Made by a program: the position numbers and the translations under genes. Shown here one piece after another: positions 1 through 9,100 of a DNA stretch of 64,000 nucleotides. The DNA comes from JABAYQ01 sp042091225 (GTDB lineage Bacteria > Bacteroidota > Bacteroidia > Flavobacteriales > UBA7312). How positions within the stretch are numbered: position 1 is the stretch's first letter; the number at the start of each line of letters is the position of its first letter. The DNA lies in NCBI GenBank assembly GCA_042091225.1, contig JBELHW010000005.1, forward strand, positions 1 to 64,000, read 5' to 3'. The notes beneath the pieces were generated by a model. The model worked only from the letters and a program-made list of their open reading frames with translations. It searched no databases and was not told where the DNA came from.

Positions 1-86
1 ATATGAATACTCAACCAAAAGGAGTTTATTTCTTAGAAATAACAACTACTTATGGTGCTATCTACAAAAAGGTTGCATTGCAATAA
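1..86 (+). CDS. C-terminal end of a T9SS type A sorting-domain protein (5' truncated by window edge)
   Basis: An open frame enters from the left edge and stops at 84-86. The last residues read PKGVYFLEI...YKKVALQ, the usual final strand of a Bacteroidota type IX secretion sorting domain (GxYxLxI...G...KKvvl). The protein is therefore probably secreted through the outer membrane and processed at the cell surface. The body of the gene is outside the window, so its function cannot be given. A strong hairpin terminator follows within 20 bases. Confidence 0.7.
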   Translation, partial: MNTQPKGVYFLEITTTYGAIYKKVALQ

Positions 87-103
87 TTAAAAATCATATA
101 TCA

Positions 104-139
104 TCAAAAAAACCCTTACATATTGTAAGGGTTTTTTTA
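104..139 (+). terminator. Rho-independent terminator
   Basis: A perfect 10-bp stem (aacccttaca / tgtaagggtt, 111-120 with 124-133) has a three-base loop and is flanked by an A-run before and a T-run after. It lies directly behind the truncated T9SS gene. The flanking A and T runs let it work in both directions. Confidence 0.9.
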
Positions 140-169
140 TTTTTATAAATCAAAAATTAAACCAAGTTA

Positions 170-649
170 ATGAAGCCAGTAACAGTTTCTATTTTAAAAA
201 ACGAATTAAGAAAGCATTCTCAACAAGAGTTGATTGATATTTGCCTTCAAATGGTAAAATTCAAAAAAGTAAATAAAGAATTGCTTTCCTACATTTTGTT
301 TGATTCTAAAGATGAGGAAGAATATAAACGAGCAATAAAAGAAGAAATTGACGATTCATTTTCTAATTTTAATAAAGAAAGGTTATATTTTGTAGTTAAA
401 AGTAGTCGAAAAACACTGCGACTTGCTAAAAAACACATTAGATATTCAAAAAAGAAAACAACAGAGGCTGAAGTTCTATTGTATTTTTGTTCTAAACTAA
501 AACAATTAATGGCTACACATAAAACAAGTCAACAGCTTATAAACATTTACCAAAGACAATTAGATGTAGTTAGAAAAGCTACATTAAGCTTACACGAAGA
601 TTTACAGTTTGACTATAATAATGAAATAGAGGATTTAGAGAAAAGTTAA
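170..649 (+). CDS. Conserved hypothetical protein, 159 aa, charged and helical
   Basis: I do not recognise a named family. The protein is Lys/Glu-rich, has no signal peptide or membrane segment, and looks entirely alpha-helical, so it is probably cytoplasmic. The first 45 residues (ILKNELRKHSQQELIDICLQM) resemble a small helical protein-interaction domain, and the rest has heptad-like spacing. It lies between a terminator and the WcaF-like gene on the same strand with a 64-base gap, so it may share that transcript. The ATG at 170 follows an AT-rich leader without a clear ribosome site, as is common in this phylum. Function unknown. Confidence 0.7.
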   Translation: MKPVTVSILKNELRKHSQQELIDICLQMVKFKKVNKELLSYILFDSKDEEEYKRAIKEEIDDSFSNFNKERLYFVVKSSRKTLRLAKKHIRYSKKKTTEAEVLLYFCSKLKQLMATHKTSQQLINIYQRQLDVVRKATLSLHEDLQFDYNNEIEDLEKS

Positions 650-713
650 AACATTTTTTCCCCTTAAATATTGAATACAAAAAAGTTTAATTTAGTTAGA
701 ATCAAAACAGATT

Positions 714-1265
714 ATGACACAAACAAAAGTAGATTTATCTTTATTTGACCCTTCTGATTATAATCATGGGGCATCAAAATTTAAGTATTTTTTATGGCAT
801 TTAGTCAATACTTTAATTTTTAGAAATGGACTTTTTGCGAGTAGCAGATTGAGAGTTTCTATTTTACGAGCCTTTGGTGCTAAAATCGGAAAAGGGGTAG
901 AAATGAACAAACCCAACATAAACATTAAGTATCCTTGGAAGTTATCTATCGGAAATTATTCTTGGATTGGAGAGAATAGCTGGATATACAATATGGATGA
1001 AATAGTAATAGGAGATAATGTAAATGTGAGTCAAGGAGTTTTTCTTTTAACTGGAAACCATAATTATAAGAGTAAAAGGTTTGAAGTATTTACAAAGCCG
1101 ATTAATATTAAAGAGGGTGTTTTTTTAGGAGCAAATTCTGTAGTATGCCCAGGAGTTATTTGTCATCAATTTTCTGTACTTACAGTAAATTCTGTGGCTA
1201 CTAAAGATTTGGAAAGCTTCGGAATTTATACTGGAAATCCTGCTGTTAAAGTTAAAGACAGATAA
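714..1265 (+). CDS. WcaF-like hexapeptide-repeat acetyltransferase
   Basis: This 183-aa protein has the left-handed beta-helix hexapeptide pattern from about residue 55 (AKIGKGVEMN, YSWIGENSWI, DNVNVSQGVFL, EGVFLGANSVV) and the GNPAVKVK ending typical of WcaF/NodL-like O-acetyltransferases. It is expected to move an acetyl group from acetyl-CoA to a sugar of an exopolysaccharide or O-antigen. The helical start (residues 18-50) fits the WcaF subfamily, and the length is normal. It ends six bases before the convergent helicase gene. The donor is inferred from the family, and the acceptor sugar cannot be read from the sequence. Confidence 0.85.
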   Translation: MTQTKVDLSLFDPSDYNHGASKFKYFLWHLVNTLIFRNGLFASSRLRVSILRAFGAKIGKGVEMNKPNINIKYPWKLSIGNYSWIGENSWIYNMDEIVIGDNVNVSQGVFLLTGNHNYKSKRFEVFTKPINIKEGVFLGANSVVCPGVICHQFSVLTVNSVATKDLESFGIYTGNPAVKVKDR

Positions 1266-1271
1266 AAACGA

Positions 1272-2414
1272 TTAATATCCTTTAAGTTCTATTTCGTTAC
1301 TTTCTATCATGGTAACCAATTTCCCCATTTTTTTTTGAATAACTCTAAAATGGTGATTGTCATTTTCACTTATTAATGAAATTGCTTCTCCACTTGCTTC
1401 AGCTCTACCTGTTCTTCCAATTCTATGAATGTAATCTTTAGGCGAACGCGGCAGTTCGTAATTTATAATATAAGGAAGAGAGTCAATGTCGATTCCTCTC
1501 CCTAGCAGGTCTGTTGCAACGACAACTCTTAGGTTTCCGTTTTTAAATCTTTCTAATGTATTTGTTCTTAGCGATTGACTTTTTTTAGAATGAATAGCTT
1601 TAGCATCAATTCCATTTTTTCGTAGTTTATCGACAACCCTATCTGCCTTATGAGTAGATGATGTAAATACCAAAACCTGATTAAGATTTTTAGATTTTAT
1701 TATATACCTCAATAAAGGTCCTTTGTTTTCTTCACTAACTCTATAAGCTGATTGAACAATATTATCAATATTTTTCTTCAGCTCTTTAATGCGAATAATC
1801 TTAGGGTCGTTTAATACTTTTAGATTTATTGTATCAATCTGATCGGAAAATGTAGCTGAAAAAAGAAGGTTTTGTCTTTTCTGAGGAAGAAAATTAAAAA
1901 TTTGAGTCATCTCATCTTTAAAACCTAGGTTTAGCATTTTGTCGGCCTCATCTAATACCAAGATTTCTACCTGTGAAAGAGATACTGCATTTGAACTTAT
2001 TAAGTCTAATAATCTTCCGGGGGTAGCAACCAACAAAGCCACATTTTGTAAAGCAATCATTTGTGGGTTTATAGAAACTCCTCCATATATTGCTAACGAC
2101 TTAATAGGTTTTTCCAATAAAGAGGTAAATGTTTGTATTACCTGATTAACTTGAATAGACAACTCTCTTGATGGCACAATAACTAACGCTTTTACATGTC
2201 TATTTTTAGCTTTTTTTAATGTTTGAAGTTTTTGTAAAATAGGTAATATATAGGCTGCTGTTTTCCCCGATCCTGTTGGTGCAATCCCTAACACGTCTTT
2301 CCCGTTTAATATTTCTGGTATCGCAATTTGCTGGATAAGATAAGGAGTCTCGAAATTTTGTTTTTCTAAAGCAGACAATAAGTTTTCGGATAATCCTAGT
2401 TGAGTGAAAGACAT
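1272..2414 (-). CDS. DEAD-box ATP-dependent RNA helicase (RhlE-like)
   Basis: All core DEAD-box motifs are visible in order: Q motif near residue 28, APTGSGKT (motif I), PSREL (Ia), TPGRLLD (Ib), DEAD (II), SAT (III), VFTSST (IV), TDLLGRGID (V) and HRIGRTGRA (VI). It is an ATP-driven RNA-unwinding enzyme, probably acting in ribosome assembly or RNA turnover at low temperature. At 380 aa it is the bare two-RecA core, without the basic C-terminal tail found in many RhlE, CsdA or DbpA proteins. That lets me assign the family but not the exact orthologue. Confidence 0.93.
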   Translation of the reverse strand: MSFTQLGLSENLLSALEKQNFETPYLIQQIAIPEILNGKDVLGIAPTGSGKTAAYILPILQKLQTLKKAKNRHVKALVIVPSRELSIQVNQVIQTFTSLLEKPIKSLAIYGGVSINPQMIALQNVALLVATPGRLLDLISSNAVSLSQVEILVLDEADKMLNLGFKDEMTQIFNFLPQKRQNLLFSATFSDQIDTINLKVLNDPKIIRIKELKKNIDNIVQSAYRVSEENKGPLLRYIIKSKNLNQVLVFTSSTHKADRVVDKLRKNGIDAKAIHSKKSQSLRTNTLERFKNGNLRVVVATDLLGRGIDIDSLPYIINYELPRSPKDYIHRIGRTGRAEASGEAISLISENDNHHFRVIQKKMGKLVTMIESNEIELKGY

Positions 2415-2538
2415 TAATTAGATTGAAGTTTTGTGAGTTGAAAGATAGTAGAAATAAATGAGGATTATAACATATACAATTAGCTTAATACTAAAATAAA
2501 GAGATTGTTTTTTTACAAAGAAATCATTTTAAGAAAGT

Positions 2539-4014
2539 TTATAATTGATTTAAAAAAGTTTGTGCTCTATGCTCAATTTGTTGTTTTGCTTCGTTTGTTT
2601 TTTTGTCGTACAGTTTTACCATAAAATTCATTCTTATATTTTTAGAAAACATTTCTCTGTGTTTATTTATAAACCTCCAATACAATGCATCCCAAACTTC
2701 TTGCCATTCTCCCTTTTTATAATTGCTCATTTTTTTAATGTAGTTGCTACTACTTATGTAAGGCTTTGTAGACATTAGACCTCCGTCTGCAAATTGACTC
2801 ATTCCATATACGTTTGGCACCATTACCCAATCGTATGCATCAATATATAACTCCATAAACCATTTATAAATGTCATCAGGGTCAATTTCACAAAGGAGCA
2901 TAAAGTTACCAAGTAACATTAGCCTTTCAATATGATGAGAATAGGCTGTTTTATTTAATTTTTTAATAGTATTATCAATAGGTTCTATTCCAGTAGTTCC
3001 ATCATAAAACCCTTTAGGCATTTTGGTTTTGTGCTTAAAAAAATTTGTGGTTCTTTCTTGACTTCCTTTTACAAGATACACTCCTCTAATGAACTCTCTC
3101 CAACCTATTATTTGTCTCACAAACCCTTCTAGAGAGTTTAAAGGTATGTCTTTTTTTCTAGCAATGTTTATAGTTTCATTAATCACATTTTTAGGAGTGA
3201 TAAGCCCTACGTTTAGCATAGGAGAAATCACACTATGGTTTAAGAAATGCTGATCGTCTACAATTGCATCTTCATAAATACCAAACTCTTCAAATCTATT
3301 TTCTAAAAAATCTAAAAGCCACTTTTTACTACTTTCAAATTTATAAGGATAAATAGCTTGTTTGCTTAAATAACCAGGGTTATTATAAAAGTGTTTTTCT
3401 ACATAATCGTAGGCCTGATTATAAAAAGAATCGTTTTCAACGTTTTTTATTGTAGGAGCTTCTTTTCCTTTTGGATATTTTTTTCTGTTTTCTGCATCGA
3501 AGCTCCATTTCCCTCCTAAGGCTTGTTTCTGATCGTTTATTAGGATATTATGTTTTTTTCTTTGTTCTATATAAAAGGAAGTTTGATAAAACTTTTTCTT
3601 ATCAGGGTGAAAAAATGTTTCAAGATCGTTTTTTTGATTTATAAAATATGGAGAATTATTAGAGATAAGCTGGTGATTATTTTTTTCACATCCTTGCTTT
3701 AATCTTTTTTGAAGCCAATTATCGTTTATTTCCGAAATACTTATTTCTGTCTTTTCCTCTATTGAGGATAAAAAGATTCTTATATCGCTTTTTTCTTGCT
3801 GTGAATCTATATAGTAAACTTCTTTGTTTAGCGATTTCAAATAGGTTTCATAATACTTCATACTAGATCTATGAAACGCTAATTTTTGTTTGTGGAATTT
3901 AAAATGTTTGAAAAAAAGAAATTCTTCTATTATATAATATGGGTTGTCATTATTTAATAAAATACATTCTTCAAATAATTGATGAGGAAATATAATATTT
4001 AATTTTTTTGTCAT
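2539..4014 (-). CDS. Photolyase/cryptochrome-related protein (PF04244 / FeS-BCP type) lacking the Fe-S cysteines
   Basis: The 491-aa protein has the architecture of the photolyase-related/FeS-BCP group: an N-terminal Rossmann part (residues 5-130) and a C-terminal FAD-binding helical part with signatures FVRQIIGWREFIRG (298-311), HHIERLMLLGNF (360-371), DAYDWVMVPNVYGM (392-405) and FADGGLMSTKPY (408-419). Family members such as PhrB bind FAD and a lumazine and repair (6-4) photoproducts. Their [4Fe-4S] cluster uses one Cys before the HHIqRLM motif and three in a C-x2-C...ACPF segment after the NYI.KMS motif. Here the first site reads GIEP (342-345) and the second region reads NYKKGEW...WDALYW (431-446), shortened and without cysteines. 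It is divergent from proteorhodopsin, which fits a light-responsive role. Repair enzyme versus photoreceptor cannot be decided. Confidence 0.88.
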   Translation of the reverse strand: MTKKLNIIFPHQLFEECILLNNDNPYYIIEEFLFFKHFKFHKQKLAFHRSSMKYYETYLKSLNKEVYYIDSQQEKSDIRIFLSSIEEKTEISISEINDNWLQKRLKQGCEKNNHQLISNNSPYFINQKNDLETFFHPDKKKFYQTSFYIEQRKKHNILINDQKQALGGKWSFDAENRKKYPKGKEAPTIKNVENDSFYNQAYDYVEKHFYNNPGYLSKQAIYPYKFESSKKWLLDFLENRFEEFGIYEDAIVDDQHFLNHSVISPMLNVGLITPKNVINETINIARKKDIPLNSLEGFVRQIIGWREFIRGVYLVKGSQERTTNFFKHKTKMPKGFYDGTTGIEPIDNTIKKLNKTAYSHHIERLMLLGNFMLLCEIDPDDIYKWFMELYIDAYDWVMVPNVYGMSQFADGGLMSTKPYISSSNYIKKMSNYKKGEWQEVWDALYWRFINKHREMFSKNIRMNFMVKLYDKKTNEAKQQIEHRAQTFLNQL

Positions 4015-4339
4015 TTTTAGTTAAAATTATCGTTGAAAATTAAAAAAATGATGTTTTTATGCCTTTTTTTTAAGTTTTAATAGTTGCAAATGTGTGAAAA
4101 AAGCGCCCTTTTTTTCAATTTTTTCAATTTTTTTAGATTTTTTTTTAAATAAATAAAAAAAATAATTGAAATTAAAATTTACTAGATAAAGGAACTAATT
4201 TTTTTGTATTTATTCTTTTTTAAAAGAAATGTTTTATAGCGTAAAATTAAAATAATTAATCCATTGTATAATAAATAAATTAAAAAGTTATACAAAATTT
4301 ATATATTTGACCCACTTAACTAATTAAAACTATTGAATT
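4015..4339. other. 325-bp AT-rich divergent intergenic region with phased T-tracts
   Basis: This gap separates the divergent photolyase-like and proteorhodopsin genes and contains no ORF I would defend. Four T-tracts of 6-9 bases lie at 4109-4115, 4119-4124, 4128-4134 and 4138-4146, with centres about 9.5-11 bp apart. That spacing is close to the helical repeat, so the DNA is expected to be curved. A TAnnTTTG promoter element for proteorhodopsin lies at its right end (4302-4309). A weak AAAAAAG/CTTTTTT hairpin overlaps the first T-tract and is not convincing as a terminator. Confidence 0.6.
4302..4309 (+). promoter_or_regulatory. Bacteroidota -7 promoter element for proteorhodopsin
   Basis: The octamer tatatttg matches TAnnTTTG, the -7 consensus of the Bacteroidota housekeeping sigma factor, and lies about 30 bases before the proteorhodopsin ATG. 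I see no TTTG -33 element at a fitting distance. Confidence 0.6.
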
Positions 4340-5056
4340 ATGCTATTAGACATTCAAGTAATGAGGCCAGACGATTATGTAGGCTTCACATTTTTTATCG
4401 GTTACATGGCAATGTTTGCCGCATCTGTATTTTTCTTTTTCGAAAGAGGCAGTGTAAACGATAAGTGGAAACTATCCCTTTTAGTTTCAGCTTTAATCAC
4501 AGGTATTGCAGCAGTACACTACTTCTACATGCGTGATTATTATCTAGCTACTGGAGATAATCCTACTTTTTTCAGATATGTAGACTGGACTTTAACAGTT
4601 CCTCTAATGTGTGTAGAATTTTACCTACTTACTAGAGCTGCCGGTGCTACTAAAAGTTTACTATGGAAATTAATCATTGCTTCAGTATGGATGCTTGTTG
4701 CAGGTTACATTGGTGAAGCATTTACGGATGGTTCAACAGCTCACTCTGTTAAATGGGGTGTAATTTCTACAATAGGTTACATTTACATTCTTTACACTGC
4801 ATGGTTTGGTGAAGTTGCACAACTTGCCGAAAACAGTGGTTCTGCTACAATCAAGAAAGGTGTTAGAACTTTAGCTTGGTTTGTATTAGTAGGTTGGGCA
4901 ATTTACCCAATTGGATACATGTGTATGCCAGGTGGTTGGTTGAGCACAATGATGAGCCCTTCTGATGTTGACCTATGGTACAACCTTGCAGATGCAGTGA
5001 ACAAAATAGGTTTCGGTTTAGTGGTGTATAACATCGCAATAACTGAATCAAAATAA
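4340..5056 (+). CDS. Green-absorbing-type proteorhodopsin, light-driven proton pump
   Basis: This 238-aa seven-helix type I rhodopsin has the proteorhodopsin pump signature RYVDWTLTVPLMCVEFYLL. Asp82 is the proton acceptor (Asp97 in the reference protein), Glu93 the proton donor (Glu108), His60 the acceptor partner (His75), and Lys222 in helix G (NKIGFGL) the retinal Schiff-base lysine. The spectral-tuning position is Met90 (equivalent to 105), the residue common in green-absorbing flavobacterial pumps; Gln there would mean blue. It should pump protons out in light and so build proton-motive force. The DTE triad makes it a proton pump, not a sodium (NDQ) or chloride pump. blh follows downstream after a terminator. 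Its codons look less AT-extreme than those of blh, consistent with high expression. Confidence 0.97.
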   Translation: MLLDIQVMRPDDYVGFTFFIGYMAMFAASVFFFFERGSVNDKWKLSLLVSALITGIAAVHYFYMRDYYLATGDNPTFFRYVDWTLTVPLMCVEFYLLTRAAGATKSLLWKLIIASVWMLVAGYIGEAFTDGSTAHSVKWGVISTIGYIYILYTAWFGEVAQLAENSGSATIKKGVRTLAWFVLVGWAIYPIGYMCMPGGWLSTMMSPSDVDLWYNLADAVNKIGFGLVVYNIAITESK

Positions 5057-5077
5057 TTTATTTCATTTGTTTTTATG

Positions 5078-5118
5078 AAAGTGGAACAGACCCTAATGGT
5101 TTGTTCCACTTTTTTTTT
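5078..5118 (+). terminator. Rho-independent terminator between proteorhodopsin and blh
   Basis: An 11-bp perfect stem (aaagtggaaca, 5078-5088, with tgttccacttt, 5102-5112) is followed by a run of T. It should end most proteorhodopsin transcripts before blh, so blh would be read at a lower level by read-through or from its own promoter. Confidence 0.88.
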
Positions 5119-5129
5119 AGAATTTTTCT

Positions 5130-6026
5130 ATGAATATTTTCACATTCTTATTTGTTGTAAGCACCTATCTATTGTTTTTAATATTTAGTTCTTATTCGGA
5201 AATATCATTAGAGACTCAAATCTTATCTGCTTCTTTTTTTATTTTATTAATAGGAATACCACATGGAGCAATTGACCACATCTTATTTTTTAAGAAAAGG
5301 AGTTTATCTCAACTCAAATTTTATTCTATCTACCTTGGTTTAATATTATTATTTCTAGTTCTTTGGATTTACTTACCATTTTGGAGCCTTTTATTTTTTC
5401 TTTTAATATCTGCCTTTCATTTTGGGGAATCACAATTCTCTGATATTGACACTGATAAGTTTTTAAAGTACTCTTTATTTTCTTTTTGGGGCATTGCTTT
5501 ACTTAGCACTTTAATGTATTATAATCTTGATGAGCTTATAGAAATAACGACTTACTTTCAGGATACTAACGATTTACAAATTATTTATAATGAATCGCTT
5601 ATAATACGACTCTTTCAGATAACAAATATTTCATCCCTATTAATACTATCTATTTTAGCAATTAAGAAACGCTTAAATTTAGATCGATTTTTTTCCGAGC
5701 TATTTTTAATTTTAATTCTTCATATAACATTTTATTTATTCCCATTTTTAATTGCTTTTACCATGTACTTTGTTATTCTTCACTCTATTAGAGTAATGCA
5801 TCAAGAGTATATGTTTCTGAAAAAAAAGAATGACATTTTTAATTTTTTAGGCTTTATTAAAATATTAGCTCCCTATTCTTTATTAAGCATTTTTTTTACT
5901 GCTGTAATAATTATACTATCTTATTTATCTATAATTCCTTACTCCATTCCTTTAGTATCAATAATTATCATTTCAGTTATAACTTTGCCCCATGCAATAG
6001 TTATGCATATCTTTTATAACGAATAG
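5130..6026 (+). CDS. blh: Brp/Blh family beta-carotene 15,15'-dioxygenase (retinal synthesis)
   Basis: The 298-aa protein is almost entirely hydrophobic with about eight membrane segments. It carries the family histidine motifs IPHGAIDH (His45, His50), AFHFGESQF (His97), ILHSIRVMHQEY (His218, His224) and LPHAIVMH (His288, His293), several of which bind the catalytic iron. Blh cleaves beta-carotene with O2 into two all-trans retinals, the chromophore of the upstream proteorhodopsin. Its position 74 bp downstream of that gene supports this role. No carotenoid-synthesis genes (crt) are in the window, although dxs further on feeds isoprenoid supply. The coding sequence is extremely AT-rich. Confidence 0.93.
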   Translation: MNIFTFLFVVSTYLLFLIFSSYSEISLETQILSASFFILLIGIPHGAIDHILFFKKRSLSQLKFYSIYLGLILLFLVLWIYLPFWSLLFFLLISAFHFGESQFSDIDTDKFLKYSLFSFWGIALLSTLMYYNLDELIEITTYFQDTNDLQIIYNESLIIRLFQITNISSLLILSILAIKKRLNLDRFFSELFLILILHITFYLFPFLIAFTMYFVILHSIRVMHQEYMFLKKKNDIFNFLGFIKILAPYSLLSIFFTAVIIILSYLSIIPYSIPLVSIIIISVITLPHAIVMHIFYNE

Positions 6027-6095
6027 GCAGTTTTTTTCTAAACTAACAACTTTTGAGTACATTTTTTTCGATTAGTCATTTTTATCGGCTTTTCT

Positions 6096-6103
6096 TATAT
6101 TTG
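6096..6103 (+). promoter_or_regulatory. -7 promoter element of the repeat-protein gene
   Basis: The octamer tatatttg matches TAnnTTTG and lies 22 bases before the ATG at 6125. It falls inside the longer TTG-initiated reading frame, which argues that 6125 is the true start. Confidence 0.5.
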
Positions 6104-6124
6104 ATATACCTTAACATTTTAGAT

Positions 6125-9100
6125 ATGAGATTTATATTTCTACTTATAACAAGTTTATTTTTCTACTTAACTTCTGCTTATTCCGCAAATATTGTTGCCG
6201 AATGCGACACTTTACAGTCAGAAATAATTTTTCAGTCGAATGATTTTTCGATTACTATTAATATTGAACCTAATACTTCTGTAGATCAGTATAAGTTTAG
6301 ATACAAGCAACTAGGAGCAAGTAGTTGGGAAAGCGTAGTAGCAATAGGTGCTATTGATTCTCAGCCCCAGGCAACGAATTCGAAAATAATAACTGGACTT
6401 TCAAGCTGCACAGAATATCAATTTCAACAAAGAATTATTACCACAGACGGTTGTGAATCTAGTTGGATTGGTTCCGAAACCGCATTTACATCCGTTACAA
6501 CATTAATTAATATAAATAGTTGTGACTCTGTTCAGATTACTGAAAATGGTAGTTATTTTTATCAGTCTGGTTTTTTTACGGATACTTTAACTTCCTCTAA
6601 CGGATGTGATAGCATTTTACTGGCAAATATTACTTTAAATAATTCTTATCAATCTGATACAATCTTCCAATTTTCTTGTGATGTTTTTGAGTGGAACGAA
6701 GTTTTTTACGATGAGTCAGGAATATATAATCAAGTTTTTACAAGTCAAAATGGTTGCGATTCTATTGAAACATTAAATCTTACAGTTAATTATTCAGACA
6801 TTTACACAGACACACAAGTCCACTGCGATTCTTTTCAATGGGAAAATGGGGTTTTTTATACGGAGTCGGATAATTTCGCTCTAAATTTTTTACAAAACTC
6901 ACAAGGATGTGATAGTATTATAGAGCTTGATTTAACAATATATAATAGTTCTAGCTCTATTTTAAATCAAACCGTTTGTAATGACGACTCTTTCGCTTGG
7001 AACGATAGTGTTTATACTCAAAGCGGTGAATATGCTTATAACTATACAGATATAAATGGGTGTGATAGTTCTATAACCTTAAACTTAGCTATTTTAGAAT
7101 TTCCAGAATTAGTATTATCAGCTAATAATTATTCGATAACTATTGAGATAGAGCCAGATACTTTTGTAGATCAGTATAAATTTAGGTACCGTCAACTAGG
7201 ATCATTTTCGTGGATAACTGTTGGCGCTATTGGAACACTTAATGGGAGTGGTCAGTTAGATAGCATAAAAACTTTTAATAACGGAATTTCTGAATGCACA
7301 TCTTATGAGGTTCAATCTAGAGTATATTCCAATGATGGATGTGATTCTGGTTGGAACCCTGAATTGCAAATTATTTCTACAAGTTCTATTTTTGTTGAAT
7401 CACAAACAATTTGTGACTCTATTCAATTTTCTTCAGATTATCCTTTTTATACCTCTTCTGGGATATATGAAGAAACGTTTACCTCTTCTAGTGGCTGCGA
7501 TAGCATTGTAGTTTATAACCTTACTGTTTTCCAGACTTCTTATGGAGATACTCTAGACATAACAGCATGTGATAGTTATAACTGGCAAGGCCAAGAATAC
7601 ACCTCTTCAGGTTTTTATGAAGATACCCTCTTAAATGTAAATTTATGTGATAGTATTGTTTTCTTACAATTAGAAATTTTTAACTCTTCTAATTTTATTG
7701 ATGTTCAAGAGCATTGCGATACTTTCGAGTGGCAAGATGGTAATATTTACAACCAATCTAATAATTCGGCTCAATTTATAGTACCTAACTCGTTTGGCTG
7801 TGATAGTACTATTACTTTAGATCTCTCCATCAAAAATAGTTCATCATCTTTAGAGTCAGTTTTAATTTGCGAACAATCTTATTTTTGGAACGATAGCTTA
7901 TACACTGAAAATGGTGTCTATCAATTTTACACAACAAATTCTGTTGGCTGCGACAGTATTGCTTCTTTAAACTTACTATTGTCTTCAGATTCTTTTGTAA
8001 CAGAATCTATTGAGGCCTGCGATAGTTTTTCTTGGAACGGAAATGAATACACAACAAGCGGAGTTTATGATTATACTTCTTTAAATGCAGCCGGGTGTGA
8101 TAGCTTATCTTTTCTAGATTTAACTTTAGGCTATAGTCAGGAGATTAATCAAACGGTTACTTCTTGTGATTTTTATACCGTGACTTATCCTCTAGTAGAC
8201 GGCCAACTTATCGAATTCAATGTTACAGAATCAACTTTAATATCGTACACTATTTTAAATAGTCAAATGTGTGATAGCACAATAAACTTAGAGGTGATTA
8301 TTTCCGATTCTGTTTTTCAATCTGTAACTCAAATAGACCAGCAGTGTGGTAGTTATGAATGGAATAATAATTTATACACCGAATCAGGAACCTATTATTT
8401 TGATACGTCTACAGCAAACGGTTGTGATAGTATTGCAGTTCTAGAATTAACAATTATTGCTAATAATAATACGGAAGATGTTCAAACACATTGCCAATCT
8501 TACACCTGGATAAATAATGTTAGTTACACAGAAAGTACAAATAGCCCTTTTTTAACATATGAAGCTTCCACCGGTTGTGATAGTATTGTAACATTAAACT
8601 TGACTATTTTAGAACCTAGTTCGTCTAATGTCGATATAGAAGTTTGTGATTCGTATACGTGGAACGGAAATACCTATTCCAATTCAGGTCAATATAGCTT
8701 CGAAACATCAGGCTCACAAGGTTGTGATAGCATTGCATTTTTAAACTTATCCGTTTCTCAACTTTCAGATCTAATTATAAATGGTTCTTCACAAACAGAG
8801 GTAGGATCTACATCAAACTATTCTGTTTCTAATTCTTCAGGATCTTCTTATCAGTGGCAGTTAAACTCTCTGGGAAGTATTAGCTCTGGACAAGGCTCAA
8901 ATTCCATAAGTATATTATGGGATCAGGATGGAGCGGCTTCAGTTTGCGTAGTAGAAACCGATCAAAATGGATGCGAAGGACAACAATTTTGTTTTGATGT
9001 AACAATTTTTGAGTCAGTTAATATAGACGAAAGACACGATTTTTTAAATGCAGAGGTTTATCCTAACCCCTTCAAAAACGAGCTATATATCGATTTTTCA

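Noticed and set aside
4097..4114. Hairpin AAAAAAG-cgcc-CTTTTTT as terminator of the photolyase side
   Set aside because: The stem is nearly all A-T and it lies upstream of both divergent genes, where a terminator has no role.
6053..6124. TTG start giving a 24-residue longer repeat protein
   Set aside because: It places hydrophobic sequence before a normal signal peptide and runs through a good TAnnTTTG element; ATG 6125 is better.
6520..8757. Repeat array as a possible CRISPR or DNA satellite
   Set aside because: Copies differ strongly in DNA and keep the reading frame; the periodicity is at the protein level.
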